From: Streptomyces gardneri
Lineage (GTDB): Bacteria; Actinomycetota; Actinomycetes; Streptomycetales; Streptomycetaceae
Direction of reading: 5' to 3'
DNA length: 64,000 nucleotides
Assembly (NCBI RefSeq): GCF_006539185.1
Contig: NZ_BJMN01000050.1
Location: 1 to 64,000 of the forward strand
Below the pieces are notes generated by a model. The model was given only the letters and a program-made list of their open reading frames with translations. It was not told the origin of the DNA and searched no databases. The position numbers were made by a program, and so were the translations under genes. Every line of letters begins with the position of its first letter. Positions within the stretch are counted from its first letter, which is position 1. Positions 1-6,299 of the stretch are shown here, one piece after another.

Positions 1-1330
1 CCGCCGGGGTCGCCGGGGCGGCCGGGGACACCGGGGCAGGCTCGGCCTCGGTGGCCTCGGCCGGGGGTTCCGGCTGTTCGGGCTTCTCGTCGAAGGCCGG
101 GCGGGCGTGGTGCCAGGGGGCGTCCGAGCTGCGGGTGCGCGGGGTGGCGGGGGTCGCCGCGTCCGGAGCCGTCTGGCTCGCCGAGCCGTCGGCCGTCGTG
201 CGGGAGCGGCGGGGCGGGCGGGCCGTGGGGGCGGCCGGGGGTTCGGGCGAGGTGCCCGGCTCCTCCGGAGCCGTCTGGCTGGCCGAGCCCTCCGACGCCG
301 TGCGCGAGCGGCGTACCGGGGAGCCCGGCTCCGGGGTGGCCTGGCTCGCCGAGCCGTCGGCCGTCGTGCGCGAGCGGCGCGCCGGGGCGCCCGGGTCCGG
401 CTCCGGGGTCGCCTGGCTCGCCGAGCCGTCCGACGTCGTGCGGGAGCGCCGCGGCGTGGTCGGGGTTTCGGGTGACGTGGCCGGCTCCTCCGGGGTCGCC
501 TGGCTTGCCGAGCCGTCCGACGCCGTGCGGGAGCGGCGTACCGGAGCGCTCGGGTCCGGGGTCGCCTGGCTTGCCGAGCCCTCCGACGTCGTGCGCGAGC
601 GGCGTGCCGGGGTGGCCGGGTCCGGCTGGCTTGCCGAGCCCTCTGTCACCGAGCGGGAGCGGCGTACGGGAGCGCCCGGTTCCGAGCCCTCCGTGGTCGC
701 GCGGGCGCGGCCCGCCGCCGCTCGGGTCGGGCGGGTCGGGGCCGGGGGGAGCTGGCCCTTGAGGGGGCCCCATTCGTTGGGGTCCGGTACACCCGGCGGG
801 AGCATCTGGCGGCGCTTGGGGCCTCCGCCGTCGTGGGACTCGCCCGGCTCCTTCGCTCCCGGCCACGCCTTCGCGACCCGGGCCGCGAGGACGAAGTCCT
901 TGCGCAGCGGGTGGCCCTCGAAGTTCTCCGGGAGGAGGAGAGGGACGAGGTGCGGGTGGCCCGTGAAGTCCACGCCGAACATCTCGTGGGTCTCGCGCTC
1001 GTGCCAGCCCGCGCCCGCGTACACCCCGATCGCCGTCGGGAGGACCGGGGCCGCGTGCGGGACCGTCGTGCGGAGGAGGAGGCGGCGCGGGGGGTGGCCG
1101 GCCGAGAGGGCGACCACGTGGGCGCAGACGCGGAAGCCCGTGCCCGGTTCGTCGACCGCGCTCAGCCAGTCGAAGTAGGTGCAGCCCAGCTCGTCGCGGG
1201 CCGTGGTGAGGGCCGTGATCCAGGCGGCCGGCGGGACGTCGACCGTCAGCAGGTCGTACGCGTGCTCCGCCGTCGCCTCCTCGCCGAAGATCTCGGTGAC
1301 GGAGTCGGGGAGGGAGTCGAAGGCGCTCAT
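1..1330 (-). CDS. nuoC2: NADH-quinone oxidoreductase subunit C paralog (NuoC2) with repetitive tail, 3' end outside window
   Basis: The ATG at 1330 overlaps the nuoB2 stop (ATGA). Residues 1 to about 160 form a complex I 30-kDa domain with the family signature HERETHEMFGVDFTGH followed by EGHPLRKDF; this subunit is part of the peripheral quinone-reducing arm. From about residue 170 the protein becomes Pro/Ala/Ser/Arg-rich and carries at least seven copies of RRSRTxx(D/E)GSASQ(A/T)xP before running off the left edge at codon 443. Ordinary NuoC proteins are roughly 160-250 residues, and the canonical NuoC in this same window (49743-50474) has no such tail. The tail is predicted disordered; its function is unknown. 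The missing 3' end prevents saying whether it ends here or fuses to another subunit. Confidence 0.85.
   Translation of the reverse strand, partial: MSAFDSLPDSVTEIFGEEATAEHAYDLLTVDVPPAAWITALTTARDELGCTYFDWLSAVDEPGTGFRVCAHVVALSAGHPPRRLLLRTTVPHAAPVLPTAIGVYAGAGWHERETHEMFGVDFTGHPHLVPLLLPENFEGHPLRKDFVLAARVAKAWPGAKEPGESHDGGGPKRRQMLPPGVPDPNEWGPLKGQLPPAPTRPTRAAAGRARATTEGSEPGAPVRRSRSVTEGSASQPDPATPARRSRTTSEGSASQATPDPSAPVRRSRTASDGSASQATPEEPATSPETPTTPRRSRTTSDGSASQATPEPDPGAPARRSRTTADGSASQATPEPGSPVRRSRTASEGSASQTAPEEPGTSPEPPAAPTARPPRRSRTTADGSASQTAPDAATPATPRTRSSDAPWHHARPAFDEKPEQPEPPAEATEAEPAPVSPAAPATPA
165..700 (-). repeat. Coding repeats in the NuoC2 tail (RRSRT..GSASQ units)
   Basis: Seven in-frame degenerate units of about 45-75 nt each encode RRSR(T/S)xx(D/E)GSASQ separated by short Pro/Ala/Thr/Glu linkers. 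On the + strand the units show as recurring gccgagcc(g/c)tc and cgtgcg(c/g)gagcggcg. Unit spacing varies, so this is an expanded coding repeat and not a CRISPR or satellite. Confidence 0.85.
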
Positions 1331-1890
1331 GACGTGGCTCCCGGCGGGGGCGTCAGCGGGCTCGTCAGCTCCGAGACCGACGCGGTCGTCGCGTACCGCT
1401 CCGCCAGGTTCTCGCGCGCGATCTTCTCCTGGAGCTTGAGGATGCCCTGGAGGAGCGCCTCCGGCCGCGGCGGGCAGCCCGGCACGTACACGTCGACCGG
1501 GATGATCTGGTCGACGCCCTTCGTCACCGAGTACGAGTCCCAGTACGGGCCGCCGCAGTTCGAGCAGGCGCCGAAGGAGATCACGTACTTCGGCTCGGGC
1601 ATCTGCTCGTACAGCCGCTTCACGGCCGGGGCCATCTTGTCCGTCACCGTGCCGGAGACGATCATCAGGTCCGCCTGGCGCGGGCCCGGCGCGAAGGGGA
1701 TCACGCCGAGCCGGATGAAGTCGTGCCGGGCCATCGACGCGGCGATGAACTCGATCGCGCAGCAGGCGAGGCCGAAGTTGAAGACCCACAGGCTGTAGCG
1801 GCGGCCCCAGTTCAGGACCACCTTCATCGGCTCGGGCGCCAGGCGGGCGAGCGGCCCCAGCGTGGGCGCGGGCAGCGGTGTTACGTCCAT
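1327..1890 (-). CDS. nuoB2: NADH-quinone oxidoreductase subunit B paralog (NuoB2)
   Basis: 187-residue 20-kDa Fe-S subunit that holds the terminal N2 [4Fe-4S] cluster of complex I. The N2 ligands are visible: the tandem Cys in FGLACCAIEF, the Cys of FGACSNCGG, and the Cys of VPGCPPRPE. The start ATG at 1890 lies inside the 3' end of nuoA2 (10-nt overlap) and the stop overlaps nuoC2 by 4 nt, so the three genes look translationally coupled. It is clearly diverged from the NuoB of the main operon (for example ARHDFIRLG in place of GRYDLARFG), so it is a paralog and not a recent duplicate. Confidence 0.93.
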   Translation of the reverse strand: MDVTPLPAPTLGPLARLAPEPMKVVLNWGRRYSLWVFNFGLACCAIEFIAASMARHDFIRLGVIPFAPGPRQADLMIVSGTVTDKMAPAVKRLYEQMPEPKYVISFGACSNCGGPYWDSYSVTKGVDQIIPVDVYVPGCPPRPEALLQGILKLQEKIARENLAERYATTASVSELTSPLTPPPGATS

Positions 1891-2309
1891 GTCAGGACGC
1901 CCTTCTTGTACGCGTAGAGCAGCCCCACGGCCAGGAAGCCGAGGAAGACGAACATCTCGACCAGGGTCGTGGCGCCGTAGCCGGGCGCCGCGAAGACCGT
2001 CGCCCAGGGGAAGAGGAAGATCGAGTCGACGGCGAAGATCACGTAGAGGAAGGCGTACACGTAGTAGCGGACCTGGGTGTGCGCCCAGCCCTCCCCCACG
2101 GGGTCGACACCGCACTCGTAGGTGAGGAGCTTCTCGGGTGTCGGCACGACAGGCCTGAGCAGCCGGTTGGCCGTGAAGGCCACGGCGACGAAGAGCACGC
2201 CGACGACGGCGAGCACGCCGACGACGGAGTACGTCTGGAAGTAGTCCGCCGCGTCGGCCGCGACAACGGTCGGTTCCCGCACGTCCGCCCCTCGGTCTCG
2301 GTGTCTCAT
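1881..2309 (-). CDS. nuoA2: NADH-quinone oxidoreductase subunit A paralog (NuoA2)
   Basis: 142-residue membrane subunit with three predicted TM helices (about residues 28-48, 86-108, 115-135). The NuoA hallmarks are present: the TM2-TM3 loop motif KLLTYECGVDP with its Cys, and VRYYVYAFLYVIFAVDSIFLFPWA. The ATG at 2309 is preceded by an AGAAGTG Shine-Dalgarno-like stretch. First gene of a second complex I gene set that continues off the left edge and diverges from a sensor kinase gene. A possible promoter is TAGACT (2338-2343, minus strand) with TTACGG 16 nt further upstream; this is a weak call. Confidence 0.93.
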   Translation of the reverse strand: MRHRDRGADVREPTVVAADAADYFQTYSVVGVLAVVGVLFVAVAFTANRLLRPVVPTPEKLLTYECGVDPVGEGWAHTQVRYYVYAFLYVIFAVDSIFLFPWATVFAAPGYGATTLVEMFVFLGFLAVGLLYAYKKGVLTWT

Positions 2310-2371
2310 GGGTCACTTCTGTTGTTGTACGGACGCGAGTCTAGGCCCTGCTAAAGGGACCGTAAGCAGTC

Positions 2372-2425
2372 CCCGGACAGTGCCCGGACAGATCCCCGGA
2401 CAGTCCCCGGGCCGTCCCCCGGCCG
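2372..2425. repeat. Helically phased direct repeats between nuoA2 and the sensor kinase gene
   Basis: CCCGGACAG occurs at 2372, 2383 and 2395, and related CCCGGGCCG and CCCGGCCGT copies follow at 2406 and 2418. The period is 11-12 bp, about one helical turn. The array sits just upstream of the candidate nuoA2 promoter and of the kinase promoter region, so it may be a multimeric operator. That role is inferred from position and spacing only. Confidence 0.5.
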
Positions 2426-2431
2426 TCCCAG

Positions 2432-2447
2432 GTGGGGATATCCCTAC
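2432..2447. promoter_or_regulatory. Candidate operator upstream of sensor kinase 1 (GTGGGG-ATAT-CCCTAC)
   Basis: Near-perfect 16-bp palindrome. A closely similar sequence, GTAGGGAAAACCCCCC, lies at 3735-3750 upstream of the second kinase. Sharing between two adjacent paralogous promoters suggests one regulator, plausibly the LuxR-type response regulator encoded at 5254-5940. Confidence 0.55.
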
Positions 2448-2506
2448 TGGCTCTCACCCACCTCCCCCATGGCGTCGCGCGCTGCGCGACCGGCAGTCTG
2501 GTGACC

Positions 2507-3706
2507 ATGAGCGCCGATCATGAATCCGCCGTCGCCGCGGTTGCCGCCGATTCCCCCACCTCCTCCCCCGCCCCCCGGCCGCCCGTGCGGTCCGCCTACG
2601 GGAAGGAGACCTGGAAGGAGATCTCCTTCCTCCTCTCCAACCTCTTCACGGCCCTGGCCGGTTTCGTCTACGCGGTCGTGACCGTCCTGGTCGGCGTGAG
2701 CCTCTCCGTCACGGTGATCGGGCTGCCGCTGCTCGCCCTCGGGCTCGGCGGCGCGCGCTGGATCGGCCGGTCGGAGCGGGCGCGGGCCCGTGCGCTGCTC
2801 GGGGTGCATGTCGCGGAGCCGTCCCGGATGCCGAAGCGCCGCGGCTTCTTCGCCTGGCTGTGGTCCTCGCTGAAGGACCCGGTGGCCTGGCGGACCCAGC
2901 TGTACGGGCTGATCCGGCTGCCCTGGGGCATCGTGACGTTCACCGTCACCCTGGTCTCGCTCCTGATCCTCTGGCCCGTCCTGCCCTTCATCGCCCGCGG
3001 TCTCGCCAACGGCGACCGGGGCATGGTCCGCGGCCTTCTCTCGCCCTCCGACGAGCTGGAGCGGCGGATCGCCGAGCTGGAGTCGGACCGGGGCGTGGTC
3101 GTGGACACGGCCGCGGCGGACCTGCGGCGCATCGAGCGCGATCTGCACGACGGCGCGCAGGCCCGGCTCGTCGCCCTCGCGATGGGGCTCGGTCTCGCGA
3201 AGGAGAAGCTCCTGGAGGACCCGGAGGGTGCCGCGGCGATGGTCGACGAGGCCCACGGCGAGGTGAAGCTCGCGCTGCAGGAGCTGCGGGACCTGGCCCG
3301 GGGCATCCACCCGGCCGTCCTCACGGACCGGGGGCTGAGCGCCGCGCTCTCCTCGGTGTCCGCGCGGTGCACGGTCCCGGTGAAGGTGTCGGTGGACCTG
3401 GCGGAGCGGCCGGCCGAGGCGATCGAGGGCATCGCGTACTTCACGGTCTCTGAGCTGCTCCAGAACGTCTCCAAGCACGCGCGGGCGCGGTCCGCGTCCG
3501 TGGAGGTGTGGCGGTCGGAGGACCGGCTGATGCTCCAGGTGCGCGACGACGGCGTCGGCGGGGCGCGGCTCGACGGCGGGACGGGTCTCGCGGGGCTGAC
3601 GGAGCGGCTCGGGGCGGTGGACGGCCTCCTGGTCGTCGACTCCCCCGAGGGCGGTCCGACGACGGTCACGGCGGAGCTGCCGTGGCGCTCCCGGCCGGCG
3701 TCCTGA
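2507..3706 (+). CDS. Two-component sensor histidine kinase (DesK-like), paralog 1
   Basis: 399 residues from the ATG at 2507; a GTG at 2501 is also possible and neither has a strong ribosome site. The N-terminal half is a membrane sensor region with about four TM helices (roughly residues 40-60, 65-85, 130-160, 165-185). A HisKA_3 dimerisation domain follows, with RDLHDGAQARL and phospho-acceptor His214. The HATPase domain shows SELLQNVSKHARA (N box), RDDGVGGA (G1) and GTGLAGL (G2). The kinase half is nearly the same as that of the next gene while the sensor halves differ, so the pair arose by duplication and then diverged in input. Partner: probably the single response regulator at 5254-5940. 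Confidence 0.9.
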   Translation: MSADHESAVAAVAADSPTSSPAPRPPVRSAYGKETWKEISFLLSNLFTALAGFVYAVVTVLVGVSLSVTVIGLPLLALGLGGARWIGRSERARARALLGVHVAEPSRMPKRRGFFAWLWSSLKDPVAWRTQLYGLIRLPWGIVTFTVTLVSLLILWPVLPFIARGLANGDRGMVRGLLSPSDELERRIAELESDRGVVVDTAAADLRRIERDLHDGAQARLVALAMGLGLAKEKLLEDPEGAAAMVDEAHGEVKLALQELRDLARGIHPAVLTDRGLSAALSSVSARCTVPVKVSVDLAERPAEAIEGIAYFTVSELLQNVSKHARARSASVEVWRSEDRLMLQVRDDGVGGARLDGGTGLAGLTERLGAVDGLLVVDSPEGGPTTVTAELPWRSRPAS

Positions 3707-3734
3707 GCGACGACGTCAGCCGTCCGCGCCCCAG

Positions 3735-3750
3735 GTAGGGAAAACCCCCC
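3735..3750. promoter_or_regulatory. Candidate operator upstream of sensor kinase 2 (GTAGGG-AAAA-CCCCCC)
   Basis: Second copy of the 16-bp element at 2432-2447: both have GTRGGG, a 4-nt AT spacer and a CCC half. It lies about 110 nt before the kinase 2 start. The right half is degenerate (CCCCCC in place of CCCTAC). Confidence 0.5.
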
Positions 3751-3861
3751 GTCCGAGACGCCCACTCCCCTCATGGTCCGGAGCGCGCCGGGACGGAATT
3801 CTGGAAGACGTCACACCACAGCCCACGGACCACAGCCCCCGAGCAGAGAAGGACGACCGCG

Positions 3862-5148
3862 ATGGCCTCCCCCCGACTCCCCGCCGCGATCAGCGCGCCG
3901 TTCGAGGCCCGCACCTGGCGTGCGCTCGGTTACGTGCTGATCGGGCTGCCGCTCAGCGTCTGCTGGTTCGCGCTCTCCGTCGCCTTCGTCTCGGCCGGTG
4001 CCGGGCTGCTCATCACCTTCCTCGGGGTGCCGATCCTGGCCGGGGCGCTCGCGATGTGCCGGGGCTTCGGCGCGGTCGAGCGGGCCAGGGCCCGGGCGCT
4101 CCTCGACTTCGACGTGAAGGCGCCCGAGCCGGTGCGCGGCAAGACCGGCGGGGCGTTCTCCTGGATGGGCGCGATGCTGAAGAACGGGGCGTCGTGGCGC
4201 CACCTGCTGTACGCGATCCTGCACATGCCGTGGGCGATCTTCGGCTTCACCGTGACGGTGGCGCTGTGGGGCTGGGGCTGGAGCCTCTTCACGTACCCGC
4301 TGTGGCAGTGGGTCTTCCCGGCGTACGTGGGCCAGGACGGCATCCAGCTGTACGGGGACGGGACGCACAACTTCTACCTCGACTCGCCCTTCGAGACCGG
4401 CGTCACCAGCGCGATCGGCCTGCTGTTCGTCCTGGTCGGGCCGTGGGTGCTGCGCGGGATCGTCGCCGTCGACCGGCTCCTCGTCTCCGGGCTGCTCGGC
4501 CCCTCGCGGCTGGCCTCCCGCGTGACGGAGCTGGAGTCGGACCGGGGCCTGGTCGTGGACACGGCCGCGGCCGACCTGCGGCGCATCGAGCGGGACCTGC
4601 ACGACGGCCCGCAGGCCCGGCTGGCCTCGCTCGCCATGGATCTGGGGCTCGCGAAGGAGAAGCTGGCGGAGGACCCGAAGGCCGCGGCGGTGATGGTCGA
4701 CGAGGCGCACGGCGAGGTGAAGGTCGCCCTCCAGGAGCTGCGGGACCTGGCCCGGGGGATCCACCCGGCCGTCCTGACGGACCGGGGCCTGGACGCGGCG
4801 CTCTCGTCGGTGGCCTCCCGGTGCGCGGTCCCGGTGTCGGTGGACGTGGACCTGCCGGCCCGGCCGGTCGCGGCGATCGAGGGCATCGCGTACTTCACGG
4901 TCTCGGAGCTCCTCCAGAACGTCTCGAAGCACGCTCGGGCCCGGCGCGCCTGGGTCGACGTGTGGCGGGCGGGTGACCGGCTGATGCTCCAGGTGCGGGA
5001 CGACGGTGTCGGCGGCGCGGAGGCGGCGGCGGGCCGGAGCCTGGCGGGGCTCTCCGACCGGGTCGGGGCGGTCGACGGCGTACTGGCGGTGGACTCGCCC
5101 GCCGGCGGGCCGACGACCGTGACCGTCGAGCTGCCCTGGCGTGCGTAG
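3862..5148 (+). CDS. Two-component sensor histidine kinase (DesK-like), paralog 2
   Basis: 428 residues; the ATG follows a GAAGGA ribosome site. The sensor half has about four TM helices (roughly residues 20-42, 45-65, 115-145, 185-210). A longer extracytoplasmic loop between TM3 and TM4 (about residues 146-180, Tyr/Asp-rich) is absent from paralog 1. HisKA_3 motif RDLHDGPQARL with His247, then HATPase with SELLQNVSKHARA and RDDGVGGA. The G2 box reads GRSLAGL where paralog 1 has GTGLAGL, so a glycine usually needed for the ATP lid is lost; it may be a weaker kinase or act as a heterodimer partner. It sits between its paralog and the response regulator. Confidence 0.9.
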   Translation: MASPRLPAAISAPFEARTWRALGYVLIGLPLSVCWFALSVAFVSAGAGLLITFLGVPILAGALAMCRGFGAVERARARALLDFDVKAPEPVRGKTGGAFSWMGAMLKNGASWRHLLYAILHMPWAIFGFTVTVALWGWGWSLFTYPLWQWVFPAYVGQDGIQLYGDGTHNFYLDSPFETGVTSAIGLLFVLVGPWVLRGIVAVDRLLVSGLLGPSRLASRVTELESDRGLVVDTAAADLRRIERDLHDGPQARLASLAMDLGLAKEKLAEDPKAAAVMVDEAHGEVKVALQELRDLARGIHPAVLTDRGLDAALSSVASRCAVPVSVDVDLPARPVAAIEGIAYFTVSELLQNVSKHARARRAWVDVWRAGDRLMLQVRDDGVGGAEAAAGRSLAGLSDRVGAVDGVLAVDSPAGGPTTVTVELPWRA

Positions 5149-5160
5149 ACCGGACGCTCA

Positions 5161-5199
5161 CCGTCCGCTCCGGGCCTGCCCCGGGGCGGACGGCTTTTT
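5161..5199 (+). terminator. Rho-independent terminator after sensor kinase 2
   Basis: CCGTCCGC (5161-5168) pairs with GCGGACGG (5186-5193), with further CCGGG/CCCGG pairing inside, followed directly by CTTTTT. It implies that the response regulator is mostly transcribed separately from the kinases. Confidence 0.8.
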
Positions 5200-5253
5200 G
5201 CGATGCTGGGGGTCTCATTGACTTTTGACCTTCGGAACAGGGGGCGGCGGGAC

Positions 5254-5940
5254 GTGGTGGTACAAGAGGTGACGGACCGGGTACGGGTGGTCATCGCGGA
5301 GGATTCGGTGCTGCTCCGCGAGGGGCTGACCCGGCTGCTGACCGACCGGGGGCACGACGTCGTCGCCGGGGTGGGTGACGGCGAGGCGCTGGTGAAGCTG
5401 GTGGCCGGGCTCGCGGACGAGGGAGCGCTGCCGGACGTGGTGGTGGCGGACGTGCGGATGCCGCCGACGCACACGGACGAGGGCGTGCGGGCGGCGGTGC
5501 GGCTGCGCAAGGAGTACCCGGGGCTCGGCGTCCTGGTCCTGTCGCAGTACGTGGAGGAGCAGTACGCCACCGAACTCCTGGCCGGTTCGAGCCGGGGCGT
5601 GGGCTATCTGCTGAAGGACCGGGTCGCGGAGGTCCGCGAGTTCGTGGACGCGGTCGTCCGGGTCGCCGGGGGCGGTACGGCCCTGGATCCCGAGGTGGTG
5701 CAGCAGCTGCTCGGCCGGTCCCGGCAGCAGGACGTGCTGGCGAACCTGACCCCGCGCGAGCGGGAGGTCCTCGGTCTGATGGCGGAGGGCCGGACGAACT
5801 CGGCGATCGCGCGGCAGCTGGTGGTGAGCGACGGCGCGGTGGAGAAGCACATCAGCAACATCTTCCTGAAACTGGGTCTCTCGCCGAGTGACGGTGATCA
5901 TCGGCGGGTACTCGCGGTGTTGACATACCTGAAGTCCTGA
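5254..5940 (+). CDS. LuxR/NarL-family response regulator
   Basis: About 228 residues from the GTG at 5254 (AGGGGGCGG just upstream); a GTG at 5269, giving VTDRVRVVIAEDS, is an alternative. The receiver domain has the acidic pair in VVIAEDS, phospho-acceptor Asp66 in VVADVRMP, and the conserved Lys in YLLKDR. The C-terminal GerE/LuxR helix-turn-helix reads LTPREREVLGLMAEGRTNSAIA with DGAVEKHISNIFLKL. It binds DNA when phosphorylated. It is the only response regulator beside two kinases, so both probably signal through it. The paired 16-bp palindromes upstream of the kinase genes are its best candidate targets. Confidence 0.9.
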   Translation: MVVQEVTDRVRVVIAEDSVLLREGLTRLLTDRGHDVVAGVGDGEALVKLVAGLADEGALPDVVVADVRMPPTHTDEGVRAAVRLRKEYPGLGVLVLSQYVEEQYATELLAGSSRGVGYLLKDRVAEVREFVDAVVRVAGGGTALDPEVVQQLLGRSRQQDVLANLTPREREVLGLMAEGRTNSAIARQLVVSDGAVEKHISNIFLKLGLSPSDGDHRRVLAVLTYLKS

Positions 5941-6299
5941 AAATCTGACACCCTGTCAGAAACAGCCGCGGTCCGGCCGGGCCGAGTGCGGCTGGAGCGA
6001 GGCCGGAGTGAGGCCGGAGTGGCGTCGGGAAGGCTGCGGACCGTCCGACAACCGGAGGGTCCTAGATCCAAAGGATGAGGCGTAACGCGACCTTCCGGAA
6101 CAATCCGGGTGGCGACAGAACGTGACAATTCAGGGCAAGAGGGCGTCTCAAAAAGAGGTCCACCATACGAGAAGTCCCGGGAGGGGCCCCCTTACCGTCG
6201 TAGGGTGGGCCACGGGACGACCGGTGATCGGCCGGCGTCTCCCGAGCCTTCTCCCGCCTCCGGCGGAGAGTCCCCTTGCCACGAGGGAGGTCCAGTTCA
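5941..6299. other. Intergenic region between the response regulator and korA
   Basis: 359 bp with no credible gene. It begins with the palindrome TCTGACA-CCC-TGTCAGA (5944-5960), then a short tandem GAGTGAGGCCG-like repeat near 6001-6030. A GTAGGG half-site (6200-6205), matching the left half of the kinase-promoter element, overlaps a TAGGGT -10-like hexamer (6201-6206) about 95 nt before korA. The korA ribosome site GAGGGAGGT lies at 6283-6291. Confidence 0.5.
5944..5960. promoter_or_regulatory. 17-bp perfect palindrome after the response regulator stop codon
   Basis: TCTGACA / TGTCAGA with a CCC spacer, starting 4 nt after the stop codon. Too short and lacking a U-run for a strong terminator, so an operator is equally possible. 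Confidence 0.45.

Noticed and set aside
165..700. CRISPR-like or satellite array at the left edge
   Set aside because: Units keep reading frame with variable spacing and codon-level substitutions, and belong to the NuoC2 coding sequence.
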